Assembly: GCA_943787785.1 (NCBI GenBank)
Contig: CALSNT010000003.1
Location: forward strand, 248,001 to 312,000
Origin: an uncultured Paracoccaceae bacterium
Lineage (GTDB): Bacteria; Pseudomonadota; Alphaproteobacteria; Rhodobacterales; Rhodobacteraceae
Direction: 5' to 3'
DNA length: 64,000 nt
Shown: one piece after another, positions 25,376-34,812 of the stretch
How positions within the stretch are numbered: position 1 is the stretch's first letter
Layout of the letters: each line of letters begins with the position of its first letter
Notes under the pieces: generated by a model
The model's database searches: none
What the model was told of the DNA's origin: nothing
The model's input: only the letters and a program-made list of their open reading frames with translations
Program-made: the position numbers and the translations under genes

Positions 25376-27034
25376 ATGACGACAATTAAATGGCGCAATC
25401 ACCTGACGGCGGCACTTGTGGGGGGCACGTTTGCATTTGCCCTGCCGCTGGCTGCAACCGCTCAGGTTAACAATCCCGGTTTGCTGGTCCATGCAGCCGA
25501 TGATGAGCCAACAACGCTTGATCCTGCACAGGTAGAGCCGGGTGAGGGTGGCGAAACCGTTATCCTGCAAGTCTATGATCGGCTGTTGGATTTCGGAGCG
25601 GATTCGCCCGAACTGATCCCGTCACTCGCTGTCGAAGTGCCCAGCGTGGACAATGGCGGAATTTCTGCCGACGGGCTGACATACACGTTCAAGCTGCGCG
25701 ACGGTGTGACATTCCATGACGGCACGGCGTTTACCGCAGAAGACGTGAAGTATTCCTGGGACCGGGCCATCGAGATGGACTTGCCCGAAGGCAATGCAGG
25801 CGCGCTGGCGGACGTCATTGCGTCCAGCGAAGTCGTGGATGACATGACGTTCAGCGTTACGCTGAACGATCCGTCGGCCAGCTTCCTCAATTCAGTGGTG
25901 ACCGCGATGGTCGCGTCGGTCGTCAGCCAGGATACGGTTGAGGCGAACGGCGGCATCGAAGCCGGCGTGCCGAACCAGTATATGGCAGGCAACATGGCCG
26001 GAACCGGCCCTTACAAGTTTGTCGTCTGGAACCGGAACGAGAACCTCCAGCTTGAGGTCAACGATGACTATTGGGGCGACAACGCCAAGCTGGACGTGCG
26101 TATCGAGATCGGCGGCGATCCCGACGTTCGCGTTCTGGGGCTTCGGGCAGGGGAGTTCGACACCATCGAAACCGACCCCTCTTTCGTGGCTGACATTGAA
26201 GGCGCTGACGGCGTGACCATCTTCAAAGGTGGCCTGCTGCTGGAACCACTGCACATCGGCATGAACCTGAATATCCCCGAAGGATCGCTTCCGCCGGAAG
26301 ACACGATCTCGGAGGATTTCTTCCATGACCCACGTATCCGTCAGGCCTTCAACCATGCCTTCGACTATGAGGCATTCCTGAACGGTCCGCTGGCGGGATA
26401 CGGTGAGTTCAACCCCCACTATGTGCCAATTGGCCTGTTCGGATACGACGCCAGTGCGCCGGTTTACAACAAGCAGAACGCGGCCGAAGCCGAGCGTCTG
26501 TTCCGCGAGGCCGGTGTCTGGGACGAGGGTTTCAGCGTCTCGGTCATCACGGAAGAGGGTAACTTGTTCGCATTGATGTGCCTTGTTCTGAAGGACTCGA
26601 TTGAGCGACTGAACCCGAAGTTCCGGATCAATGTTCTGGCAGTCGCGGAGTCGGTCTTTGATGACGCGCATGCCTCGAACCCGCTGGAATATGCGATGTG
26701 GGCCAAGAACGCCGATCCGGCTGCAGACCCGAACTTCTATCTTAACGCCTATGCGCACCCGGATGGCGAGTGGGGAGAAGTTCACGGCTTCGCAAACGGC
26801 TACCGTGATGCTGCGAAAATCGCCGGTCTGATCGACAGTGCCGCGGTCGAGCTTGATCCGGCCAAACGGGCCGCGACCTATGCCGAGATTCAGCGCGAGC
26901 TTTACGAGGATCCGATGTGGATCATCGGCGCGCAGGAAGGCATCGTGATGGCGCACCGCTCGTGGTTGAAAGGCTTTGCCATGCAGCCGCTCTGGCCACG
27001 CCCAAGCCTGAAGTTCTCGCTTTTCGACAAGTAA
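25376..27034 (+). CDS. ABC transporter substrate-binding protein, peptide/nickel (SBP_bac_5) family
   Basis: The 552-residue precursor has a signal peptide ending near ATAQ (about residue 29). The family 5 binding-protein hallmarks follow: 'LDPAQVEPGEGG', YTFKLRDGVTFHDGTAFTAE and VKYSWDRAIE. It binds the substrate in the periplasm and delivers it to the permeases encoded next. Members bind di- and oligopeptides but also many opines, glutathione and other amides. The start has a GGGAGG-like site upstream. It is the first gene of the five-gene importer operon, followed by a hairpin that may set its higher expression. Confidence 0.93.
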   Translation: MTTIKWRNHLTAALVGGTFAFALPLAATAQVNNPGLLVHAADDEPTTLDPAQVEPGEGGETVILQVYDRLLDFGADSPELIPSLAVEVPSVDNGGISADGLTYTFKLRDGVTFHDGTAFTAEDVKYSWDRAIEMDLPEGNAGALADVIASSEVVDDMTFSVTLNDPSASFLNSVVTAMVASVVSQDTVEANGGIEAGVPNQYMAGNMAGTGPYKFVVWNRNENLQLEVNDDYWGDNAKLDVRIEIGGDPDVRVLGLRAGEFDTIETDPSFVADIEGADGVTIFKGGLLLEPLHIGMNLNIPEGSLPPEDTISEDFFHDPRIRQAFNHAFDYEAFLNGPLAGYGEFNPHYVPIGLFGYDASAPVYNKQNAAEAERLFREAGVWDEGFSVSVITEEGNLFALMCLVLKDSIERLNPKFRINVLAVAESVFDDAHASNPLEYAMWAKNADPAADPNFYLNAYAHPDGEWGEVHGFANGYRDAAKIAGLIDSAAVELDPAKRAATYAEIQRELYEDPMWIIGAQEGIVMAHRSWLKGFAMQPLWPRPSLKFSLFDK

Positions 27035-27055
27035 GAGCATCGGAAATCACCAAAT

Positions 27056-27081
27056 ATACGGGCCCGTTCGCGGGCCCGTAT
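27056..27081 (+). terminator. Intercistronic hairpin with TTCG loop
   Basis: ATACGGGCCCG and CGGGCCCGTAT form a perfect 11-base stem with a TTCG tetraloop, 22 bases after the binding-protein stop. There is no T run, so it is more likely an attenuator or an RNA-protecting stem than a full terminator. It contains the first in-frame ATG (27080), which argues for the downstream start of the permease gene. Confidence 0.65.
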
Positions 27082-27097
27082 GAACCTGAGGGCACCC

Positions 27098-28111
27098 ATG
27101 CAGCTTCGTGATTATATCTTCCGCCGCCTCTTGGTGCTGCCGATTCTGATTATCGGTGTGTCAATTGTGGTGTTCACACTCACGCGGGTCGGCGGATCAC
27201 CAATCGGGATCTACCTGAGCCACGAAATGACCCCGTCCGAAGTAGCCGAGATTCAGGCGCGCTTTGGATTGGATCAACCGGTCTGGGTGCAATATCTCCA
27301 ATGGGCCAAAGGCATTCTGCAAGGCGACTTTGGTTATTCCGGTGTCGCTGCCGCGCCGGTATCGGATATCTTTCCGCTGAAACTTGCCGCGACGATGGAA
27401 CTAGCCGCCGCCGCAGGCTGCGTGGCCCTGTTCCTTGGTATCACGCTTGGAACTTTTGCGGGCGCTCGGCGCAACCGCTTGCCCGACCATATCACCCGGA
27501 TCGTGGCCGTCAGCGGGGCGAGCCTGCCGCAATTCTGGTTCGGAATTCTTTTGCTGATTGTGTTTTGGGCGCAGCTTGGGATCGCGCCGATCGGGCGCAG
27601 CGATGCAACGATATTTGCGTCAATTGACCACCCAACTGGATTGTACACGATTGACGCTATACTCGCCGCAAGCCCGAAAGCCTTCTGGGATGCAGTCTGG
27701 CATCTGATCTTACCGGCGCTGACGCTGGGCTACGGCGCGACGGCGATCATCGCGCGGATGATGCGATCCGCCCTGGTTGAGGAATTGCAGCAGGACTACG
27801 TTGATGCGGCGCGCGCCAAGGGTCTTGCCGAAAAGATAGTCCTGAAACGCCACGCCAGGCGCAATGCTCTGGTTCCGACCGTCACAGTGATCGGCCTGAC
27901 ATTCGGTTTCCTCCTGCAGGGTACGATCACTATCGAAATCATCTACCGCTGGCCAGGCCTTGGTCGCTGGATGGCAGACAGTGTGCTGCGCGGAGATCAG
28001 GGAACACTGATGACATACGTGCTGTTCACCTCGGTGCTGTTCCTGTTGGTGAACCTGATCGTCGACGTGGTTTATGCCAACCTCGACCGTCGCGTAACGC
28101 TGGGCAAATGA
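27098..28111 (+). CDS. ABC transporter permease, DppB-like
   Basis: The 337-residue inner-membrane protein has the DppB layout: a first TM right after QLRDYIFRRLLVLP, a periplasmic loop, then five TM segments. The EAA-type loop is seen as DYVDAARAKGLAEKIVLKRH. I use the ATG at 27098 because a GAGGG site precedes it and the upstream ATG at 27080 is buried in the hairpin. The stop is one base before the next gene's ATG. It forms the pore with the DppC-like partner. Confidence 0.92.
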   Translation: MQLRDYIFRRLLVLPILIIGVSIVVFTLTRVGGSPIGIYLSHEMTPSEVAEIQARFGLDQPVWVQYLQWAKGILQGDFGYSGVAAAPVSDIFPLKLAATMELAAAAGCVALFLGITLGTFAGARRNRLPDHITRIVAVSGASLPQFWFGILLLIVFWAQLGIAPIGRSDATIFASIDHPTGLYTIDAILAASPKAFWDAVWHLILPALTLGYGATAIIARMMRSALVEELQQDYVDAARAKGLAEKIVLKRHARRNALVPTVTVIGLTFGFLLQGTITIEIIYRWPGLGRWMADSVLRGDQGTLMTYVLFTSVLFLLVNLIVDVVYANLDRRVTLGK

Positions 28112-28112
28112 C

Positions 28113-29039
28113 ATGAGTGAGATCACCGACAGCAATTTCGAGAAGGCCTCTGTACGCGACACAGCATTTCGTGTCCGTATGCGCCGCTTTTTTGGGGTTT
28201 TGCAGCGCCTGACATCGAACCCGACAACCGTGGTTGGCCTCGTGCTGATTGCGCTGATGCTGGCAATGGCGATCTTCGCGCCCTGGATCACCGAGGCGAA
28301 CACGCCGGATGCTTACCAGATGCCGCGCGATTGGGGTGCTGTGCGCAAACCGCCGGGGACGCCGGGCCATTGGCTTGGTACCACGAACGAGGGCGGCGAT
28401 GTCTTTTATGGAGTGATCTGGGGCAGCCGGACATCGCTTCAGCTCTCGCTATATGTTGTCGGCTCGACGATGGTGATCGGCACGATCATCGGCTCGGTCG
28501 CGGGGCTTGTGGGCGGATGGGTCGATGAGGTTCTGATGCGAATTGTCGATGTGTTCCTGTCGATCCCCGAGTTGATCTTCGCGCTGGCTATCGCTGCGGT
28601 TCTGGGGCCGTCCTTCACAAATATCATTATCGCGCTGGCGATGGTTATCTGGGTGAAATACGCGCGGATCATGCGGGCGCAAGTCATCCAGATAAAACAG
28701 AACGACTATGTCGATGCGGCCCGCGTGATCGGCGACAGCAAGCTGAATATCTACCTCAAGGACATCCTGCCCAACGCCGTCACACCGGTGACGGTGCAGG
28801 CAACGCTCGACATGGGCAACGTCGTGCTTATCGGCGCGACGCTCAGCTTCATCGGCCTGTCGGAGGCGGGGATCGCCGAGTGGGGTGTGCTGGTCTCTGA
28901 AGGGCAGGCGGGGATCGCTTCTGGGCGCTGGTGGGCTTCGACTTTTCCGGGGCTGATGATCTTCTTGTGGGCGCTGGCCTTCAACCTTGTTGGTGACGGG
29001 CTGCGCGATGCGCTTGATCCGCGGACCGAGGGGCGATGA
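28113..29039 (+). CDS. ABC transporter permease, DppC-like
   Basis: The 308-residue protein has the N-terminal TM typical of DppC (TTVVGLVLIALMLAMAIFAPW), then five more TM segments and the EAA loop NDYVDAARVIGDSKLNIYLK. The middle block 'LGTTNEGGDVFYGVIWGSRTSL' is the DppC-type 'HxLGTDxxGRDVxSRxxxGxRxSL'. Its stop overlaps the following ATPase start. It completes the membrane pore of the importer. Confidence 0.92.
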   Translation: MSEITDSNFEKASVRDTAFRVRMRRFFGVLQRLTSNPTTVVGLVLIALMLAMAIFAPWITEANTPDAYQMPRDWGAVRKPPGTPGHWLGTTNEGGDVFYGVIWGSRTSLQLSLYVVGSTMVIGTIIGSVAGLVGGWVDEVLMRIVDVFLSIPELIFALAIAAVLGPSFTNIIIALAMVIWVKYARIMRAQVIQIKQNDYVDAARVIGDSKLNIYLKDILPNAVTPVTVQATLDMGNVVLIGATLSFIGLSEAGIAEWGVLVSEGQAGIASGRWWASTFPGLMIFLWALAFNLVGDGLRDALDPRTEGR

Positions 29040-30280
29040 TGCTGGACGCAACGCAAGCATCCGAGAACGTCGCCAGTGTTCGCGACCTGAAAGTCCACTT
29101 TCAGTCAAAGCGCGGCGTCGTGCATGCTGTCGACGGCGTCAGCTTTGATATTCAGGACGGTGAAACGCTAGGACTCGTCGGGGAAACTGGCTGCGGCAAA
29201 AGCGTAACGGGGCGCTCTTTCCTGCGACTTTTGCCGGTGCCGCCAGGTATCCTGGCCGGTGGGGCAGTCAGTTTTCGCCCACACGGGCCGTGCACGGCGT
29301 GCGAAGGTGCCGGATGCGAGGCCTGCGCAAAAACAGGGCGCCGAGCCAGCGGGGATCAGCCGGTCGACCTACTGAGCATCTCGTTACAAGACATGCGCCG
29401 CATTCGGGGCGACCGGATTGCGATGATATTCCAGGACCCCGGCAAGGCGCTGAATCCGACGCTTACTATCGGCGCGCAAATGTCCGAGGTATTCCTGCAG
29501 CATCGCACGGCTGAGTTGTTGGATCGTGCGGGTTTGCCACCGGATACTGCCGGGGCGGTCCGCCGGTTCGCGGCACAGGAACCTCGGTTTGGCGATGGGC
29601 TTATTCTGAAGTTCCCCCCGAAACGCGGACAACGTGCGAAGCTGCAAGTGGCGCTGAACCAGATGGTTACCGAAGCGCTGGCCGAAACCCAGGTTCCCAA
29701 TCCGGCAAAACTGATGGACCGGTTCCCACATGAGCTGTCGGGCGGGATGCGCCAGCGGGTCATGATTGCACAGGCCTTGGCCTGTAACCCCGATTTGCTC
29801 ATCGCTGATGAGCCTACCACGGCTCTGGACGTGACGGTGGAGGCGCGCATCCTGGAACTGATCCGCGCCTTGCAGCAACGCCGCAAAACCTCGGTTCTTT
29901 ATATCAGTCACGATCTTTCCCTCGTGCGTCGCATCTGTGACCGGGTGGCAGTGATGTACGCTGGCCGGATCGTCGAGATCGGCACAACCGAGGATGTCTT
30001 TGCCAATCCGCGTCACCCCTACACGCGTGGACTGATGGCCGCAGTGCCAACTGCGGGAACAGCGCGCGGCAAACTTGCGGCGATCCGGGGAACCGTGCCC
30101 GAACTTGTCGATCCGCCGTTGGAATGCCGGTTCGCCGGAAGATGTCCCTACGAAACTGCAACTTGTCGGCAGAACGATCCGTCGCTGCAGCCGGTATCCG
30201 GAGGTCATAGCGTGGCTTGTTTCATTGACCATCCCACAGGATCGCAGGATGCTCCCAGCTTTGATCGGGTTACCGAATGA
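29036..30280 (+). CDS. ABC transporter ATP-binding protein, DppD-like, with CxxC...CxxC insert
   Basis: The 414-residue ATPase has Walker A GETGCGKS (about 49-56), Q-loop MIFQDPGKALNP, signature LSGGMRQR, Walker B LLIADEPTT and the C-terminal oligopeptide ATPase tail with two Cys (CRFAGRCPYE). Unusual is the stretch at residues 86-97, C-TA-C-EGAG-C-EA-C, placed between Walker A and Q-loop. It looks like a DnaJ-type zinc knuckle. A second insert lies between Q-loop and signature. ATG-ATG start codons overlap the permease stop. It powers the importer with the next gene product. Confidence 0.9.
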   Translation: MMLDATQASENVASVRDLKVHFQSKRGVVHAVDGVSFDIQDGETLGLVGETGCGKSVTGRSFLRLLPVPPGILAGGAVSFRPHGPCTACEGAGCEACAKTGRRASGDQPVDLLSISLQDMRRIRGDRIAMIFQDPGKALNPTLTIGAQMSEVFLQHRTAELLDRAGLPPDTAGAVRRFAAQEPRFGDGLILKFPPKRGQRAKLQVALNQMVTEALAETQVPNPAKLMDRFPHELSGGMRQRVMIAQALACNPDLLIADEPTTALDVTVEARILELIRALQQRRKTSVLYISHDLSLVRRICDRVAVMYAGRIVEIGTTEDVFANPRHPYTRGLMAAVPTAGTARGKLAAIRGTVPELVDPPLECRFAGRCPYETATCRQNDPSLQPVSGGHSVACFIDHPTGSQDAPSFDRVTE

Positions 30281-31545
30281 ACTCCGCGCCGAAACCTGAA
30301 AGCGCAACTTCCGAGGTGTTGCTGTCGATCAGCGATGTCCAGAAATACTATCCGATCCGAGAGGGCGCGTTGCAGCGCGTTGCGGGCCACGTGCGCGCTG
30401 TTGACGGTGTCAGCTTCGATATCCGGCGCGGTGAGACGGTCGGTCTGGTTGGTGAGTCCGGTTGTGGCAAAACCACCCTGGGCCGCGTCGTCAGCGGGTT
30501 GACGGATGCGACGGGCGGGGCGGTGCATTACAATCTGGACGGCACATTGTCGCAGATCGACCATCTGCAAGACCTGCAGGCGCGTCAGTTTCGTCGCAAT
30601 TGTCAGATGGTGTTTCAGGACAGCTTTGCCTCGCTGAACCCGCGCCATCTGGTCCTTGATATCGTTGGGCGGCCGTTGCGGGTCTACAACGAGGCTTCTA
30701 GCGGCGACCTTGTTGAGCGTGTTGTGGAATTGTTGGAGCAGGTCGGTTTGGGCCGCCAGCACCTTTATAGGTATCCTCACCAGTTCTCAGGTGGACAGCG
30801 GCAACGGATTTCCATCGCTCGCGCGCTGGCGCTGAACCCTGAAATAATTGTGCTGGATGAACCGACGAGCGCGCTCGATGTGTCGGTGCAGGCGCAGATC
30901 CTGAACCTTCTGAACGATCTTCAGGCCGAACGAAATCTGGCCTATCTGTTCGTGACCCATGACTTGTCGGTCGTGCGCCACATGGCTGACCGGCTTGTGG
31001 TGATGTATCTCGGCAAAGTCTGCGAAGCGGGCGAGACCCAGTCGATCTTCGCTGCGCCCCATCATCCCTACACACGCGCCCTGATGGCCGCAAAGCCTGA
31101 CCTCGACGATGACCGCGCTGGCGAAAACGTCAAAGGGCTTGACGGCATCGTCCCGGACCCCGCTCGCCCGCCGCAAGGATGCCGGTTTCATACACGCTGC
31201 GAAATGGCGACACCCGTGTGCGGCTGGGAGGTCGATGACGTTGTGCGTTGGCTTGAAGATGAACCGGGGATGTTCGAGCACCTCTCAGGGGTCGAACGCC
31301 AGTCGGAATTCAACGCCGAACTTGCATTTGACTCCGAAGAAGCTGCCGCAAAGCTCTCAATGGCGATCCGGTCGGAGTCTGTACCCGCCGCGATGAAATC
31401 GGCGCTGAAACGACTGAAACTGGACGGCCACAAGGTCGATATCGAATTTGAAGCGGTGGACGAAGTGCAACTGACGGCGCGCGATGGTGGGCGCCTTGCG
31501 TCATGCGTGCTGGATCCGGACGAAGTTGCCGCGAAATCACAGTAA
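30277..31545 (+). CDS. ABC transporter ATP-binding protein, DppF-like, with C-terminal extension
   Basis: The 422-residue ATPase has Walker [11 protein letters not shown]-loop [12 protein letters not shown], signature FSGGQRQR, Walker [13 protein letters not shown] and the oligopeptide tail CRFHTRC. About 90 further residues (roughly 330-422) follow the tail and are not in standard DppF. They are acidic and helical, with a repeated 'S..AA...AL..L' pattern, and I do not recognise them. The start overlaps the DppD stop as ATGA. It is the last transporter gene, with the alpha/beta hydrolase 10 bases on. Confidence 0.9.
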   Translation: MNSAPKPESATSEVLLSISDVQKYYPIREGALQRVAGHVRAVDGVSFDIRRGETVGLVGESGCGKTTLGRVVSGLTDATGGAVHYNLDGTLSQIDHLQDLQARQFRRNCQMVFQDSFASLNPRHLVLDIVGRPLRVYNEASSGDLVERVVELLEQVGLGRQHLYRYPHQFSGGQRQRISIARALALNPEIIVLDEPTSALDVSVQAQILNLLNDLQAERNLAYLFVTHDLSVVRHMADRLVVMYLGKVCEAGETQSIFAAPHHPYTRALMAAKPDLDDDRAGENVKGLDGIVPDPARPPQGCRFHTRCEMATPVCGWEVDDVVRWLEDEPGMFEHLSGVERQSEFNAELAFDSEEAAAKLSMAIRSESVPAAMKSALKRLKLDGHKVDIEFEAVDEVQLTARDGGRLASCVLDPDEVAAKSQ

Positions 31546-31555
31546 GGGCGGACAC

Positions 31556-32452
31556 ATGGACCCAGAACACATTCATCTGACCGAAGAGGTGGACGGTAAA
31601 ACGATCCACCTGATGTACGTTGAAGTCTGGGACGGACTCTACACTGCGATCGGAGTTCGCAAACCCGAAGGCGACGGCCCTTTCCCGACGGTCCTGATGG
31701 CTGCTGGTAATGGCGGCGAGGGAATGGCGTGGATCCGTGATGCGGTGCGCAACCGGGCCTACACGATGGATCGGTTGGTCGAGGCGGGTTTCGCCTGCGC
31801 CTGGCTGCGCTATCGCACCGAGGTCGAGCTTGGCTACAATACCGGCGGCAAACTGGTCCGCGACGCCCGGCAAGGGCGCGAGATGTTCAACCGCGCCCCA
31901 CTGGAATACGAGGATGAGATTGCAGTGGCCGAGTATCTGAAGACGCTGTCGTGGGTCGATGGCGACAGGATCGGCGTCATCGGGATGAGCCATGGTGGTG
32001 AGATGGCATTGAAAATCACCGCGGAATATCATGGGCTTGCGGCAGCCGTTGCCAGCGAACCGGCCAGCCACGAATTCCTGGCGCTGCGCCCGGACGACAC
32101 TGCTTTCGTCAACGAGGAAACCGGCCTTCGCAACATCGAAGAGATGCAGATGGCCGAGGTCGACAAGGTTCGCAGACGGATCGACATGGATGTTGCCAAG
32201 GCGCGCATCGCGTCGATCCAGACGCCGTTTCTGGTTATGGGTCGCGATGAGGATCACCTGCAGGGCATCTTCCGCACCAGCTATGAACTGTTGGTTGAGG
32301 CAGGCAAGGACGCTGAATGGGTCAGCTATGACCACGACTACCACGGCTATGTTTTCCCGATCCGCGGCGAGGACGGGCACTATATTCTGAACGATGTGCA
32401 GATCCAGGCAATCGACCATGTCATCGGATGGTTGCAGGAACGGATGGGCTGA
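31556..32452 (+). CDS. Alpha/beta hydrolase (dienelactone hydrolase/acyl-peptidase-like)
   Basis: The 298-residue protein has the nucleophile elbow GMSHGGEMALK, an acid in VMGRDEDHLQ and a late His in YDHDYHGYVFP. It has no signal peptide, so it acts in the cytoplasm. The first 40 residues are an extra beta-strand pair. The frame is open further up, inside the DppF gene, but the ATG at 31556 has GGGCGGA upstream and starts ten bases after the DppF stop. It is probably the first hydrolytic step after import, by position. Confidence 0.82.
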   Translation: MDPEHIHLTEEVDGKTIHLMYVEVWDGLYTAIGVRKPEGDGPFPTVLMAAGNGGEGMAWIRDAVRNRAYTMDRLVEAGFACAWLRYRTEVELGYNTGGKLVRDARQGREMFNRAPLEYEDEIAVAEYLKTLSWVDGDRIGVIGMSHGGEMALKITAEYHGLAAAVASEPASHEFLALRPDDTAFVNEETGLRNIEEMQMAEVDKVRRRIDMDVAKARIASIQTPFLVMGRDEDHLQGIFRTSYELLVEAGKDAEWVSYDHDYHGYVFPIRGEDGHYILNDVQIQAIDHVIGWLQERMG

Positions 32453-32455
32453 CAG

Positions 32456-33265
32456 ATTGACAAGGTGAGGGCTGGAATTGTCGGATCGGGGCGCTGGGCG
32501 CGGGTTTTGACGCGCGCCTCGAAGTTGTCAGACAAAATCGAGATTGTCGTCGGCTACAGCCGATCCGAAGAAAACCGAGCGGCGTTTGAAGCAGACAAGG
32601 GCGTGCCCGCGTAGCAGCCTCGTTGGATGAAATGCTGGAGCGCGACGACAGTCTGGCGATCGAGGCATTGCAGGCAGAACACGGTATCACCGTCACCTTC
32701 GGCAATTCCGCCCGCCTGCTGGGCGGCGTGCAGGAGGTCAAGCGCCGCATCGATGCAGGAGAATTGGGCACCATCGGCTTCATGGAGGCGAATTTCTCCA
32801 ATGAGCGTGCCTTGGAACTGACGCCGGATACATGGCGCTGATACCGCGACCGTGCGACGGGCGGCCCGCTTCCACAGTTGGCGATCCACATATTCGACGT
32901 GGTGAACTATCTGGGGCGGAGGTCGATGACCAGTCGATGGCGCTATTGCGGTTTTCGGATGGGGCGACGCCTATTTCGGCACCTGGGACACGCCCGAGGC
33001 GATCCGCGAGTCCTCAACCCTCTGTATCCAGCGCGGCAAGGATGGGTTCTGCACGCGCGAGCTGTTGGATGAGCCAGAAACCAACATGTTCACAGCCGAA
33101 TTGGATATGTTCGCCGACAGTTGCCGGTCGGGCAAAACCTCCGTGCTTTCGGCACAGAACGGCAATGAGGCAGTGGCCTGTGTCTACGCCGCACCGACCT
33201 CGATTGAACGCGGCGGAGTGGCGGTGAATCTGGCCAAGGTGGTCGAGGCGGCGAAATCCGGATGA
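32456..33265 (+). pseudogene. Gfo/Idh/MocA-family oxidoreductase, decayed
   Basis: The start is KVRAGIVGSGRWARV (NAD-binding glycine motif), preceded by ATT where an ATG is expected. A TAG follows at the end of GVPA, then another frame with SLDEML, then about 50 residues are missing. The next block is FGNSARLLGG and FMEANFSNERALELTPDTWR, where TGA replaces the expected TGG of 'WRWYRDRA'. Two more frame changes precede TNMFTAELDMFADSC near the end. At least one deletion, two nonsense codons and two frameshifts leave no function. Confidence 0.85.
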
Positions 33266-33762
33266 CCCTGCCGACACGCATCTGGGCAGAGTTGACGCAG
33301 CCTGACATCAAGGCGCAGTTGGAGACCAGCGGGCAGGTGCTGTTCCCCTCTGGATCGGTCGAGCAGCACTCAGCGCATTTGCCCGCCAACATAGACACGC
33401 TTGCGGCCACACTTGTTTGCGATCTCGTCGCCGAGCGGATGGACGCATTGGTCCTGCCCGCGCCCTCGGTCGGCGTCACGCCGGTGCACATGCCGTTCGA
33501 GGCAACGGTGACGTTTTCGCACGCCACCTATCAGCGCGTGGTGGTCGAGATCTGCGAAAGTGCCGCTCAACATGGCGCGAAAGATCTGCTGATCGTGAAC
33601 TGGCACGAGGGGAATATCCCGCCGTTGGCGATTGCTGCCGAGGAATTGCACCGGCGCATTGGTCTGCGCGTCGCGACCGTTCACATCTTGCAAGCCTGGG
33701 AGAATGTCGTGCGTGTTCTGGTATCCGGGAGGCCCGCGCGCAACGTCGTGAACCACGATTGA
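33262..33762 (+). pseudogene. Creatininase-family protein, C-terminally truncated
   Basis: The 166 codons give the N-terminal two thirds of a creatininase-type amidohydrolase. VLFPSGSVEQHSAHLPANID carries the first metal ligands (Glu, His, Asp), and LLIVNWHEGN corresponds to the family NGHGGN. Full-length members have about 250 residues, so the last 80 are missing and the end (VSGRPARNVVNHD) looks random. The start overlaps the stop of the decayed oxidoreductase. Metal ligands in the remaining part are intact, but the enzyme is unlikely to fold. Confidence 0.7.
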
Positions 33763-33829
33763 GCCCGGTCATGCCCGCTGCAAATCTATCAAACGTATCG
33801 GCGCACTCATATCGCCATAGTCGGTCTGC

Positions 33830-34786
33830 TCAGAGCCCCAACAAAGCCTCGGCATTTCTCGAAAAAATGGCGCTGCGCGTCTGTTCATCGACAGGCGCGG
33901 CCTTCATCCAATCGACACCGGCCTTGTTGTCCGCATAGGGCCAGTCGACGGCAAACAGGATACGGTCCGGGTCCAGCGCCTCCATGCAGCACGCCAATGC
34001 GTTATCCGAGAAAAACCCGCTGGTTGTCACCCAGAAATTACGTTTCAAGGTGCCGCTGAAATCCACCGAGTCCCCACCGGGCCTTTGGAGTGTTGCGTGG
34101 ATGCGGTCCATCCAGAAGGGCAGGGCCTCGCCCAGGTGGCCAAGCAAGATTTTCAGCTCAGGATGCTTTTTGAATACACCCGACAGGATCAGGCGAACGG
34201 CCTGGGTTCCGGCCTCAACCCCGAACCCCCATGCCGCTCGGGTGAACATCGGATGGCTTTGATCATAGGGTGCGTAATAGCGCTGGGTCACGGTCTTGTC
34301 GGGGTCCGCCGGATGCAGATAGACCGGTACGCCAAGCTTTTCGGCCTGCGCGAATATCGGCCAATAGGCCTCGCCATCAACAAATTCGCCACGGCTCAAC
34401 CCGTGGATCATCGCGCCTTTCAGACCCAATTCATCAACCGAACGCTGAAGTTCGTCGGCGGCTGCGGCCGGGTCTGCCGTTGGAATCATCGCAAAGCCCG
34501 AGAATCGGTCTGGTTCCTGAGAAATGATCTCGGCCAGCGCGTCGTTGACGGCAACGCAAGCGGAAACCGCAATACCTTCGTCAAGTCGCTGACTGCCCGG
34601 AGATTGGTGCGACAAGATCTGCATGTCGATTCCGGCCGCATCCATTTCCTCGATCCGGATGCCGGCATAGTCGAATAATCGGGCGCGAATTTTTTCCGGC
34701 TGGTGGCCAGCGGGGAAGTGGTCGGTCAAGGCCGCATGCATGAAATGTTCTTCAATCGTGATGATCTTCGGCGTGGCTTTTGTCAT
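33830..34786 (-). CDS. Amidohydrolase-family decarboxylase (gamma-resorcylate/ACMSD-like)
   Basis: The 318-residue protein begins ITIEEHFMH, where E-x-H supplies metal ligands. It also shows PVYLHPADP, LLGHLGEALPFWMDRI and LFAVDWPYADN, with the ligand His residues and late Asp. This matches the amidohydrolase_2 family of nonoxidative decarboxylases and hydratases (gamma-resorcylate, 2,3-dihydroxybenzoate, ACMSD). The cofactor is a divalent metal, and the substrate is probably an aromatic or unsaturated carboxylate. It lies 26 bases after the LacI-type gene on the same strand and is probably cotranscribed with it. Confidence 0.85.
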   Translation of the reverse strand: MTKATPKIITIEEHFMHAALTDHFPAGHQPEKIRARLFDYAGIRIEEMDAAGIDMQILSHQSPGSQRLDEGIAVSACVAVNDALAEIISQEPDRFSGFAMIPTADPAAAADELQRSVDELGLKGAMIHGLSRGEFVDGEAYWPIFAQAEKLGVPVYLHPADPDKTVTQRYYAPYDQSHPMFTRAAWGFGVEAGTQAVRLILSGVFKKHPELKILLGHLGEALPFWMDRIHATLQRPGGDSVDFSGTLKRNFWVTTSGFFSDNALACCMEALDPDRILFAVDWPYADNKAGVDWMKAAPVDEQTRSAIFSRNAEALLGL

Positions 34787-34812
34787 TTTCTGTCCCGAGT
34801 TTGATTGTTGGA

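Noticed and set aside
25892-27040. Long minus-strand open frame opposite the Dpp-type binding protein
   Set aside because: Shadow frame of a conserved gene, with low-complexity His/Arg/Val content and no ribosome binding site.
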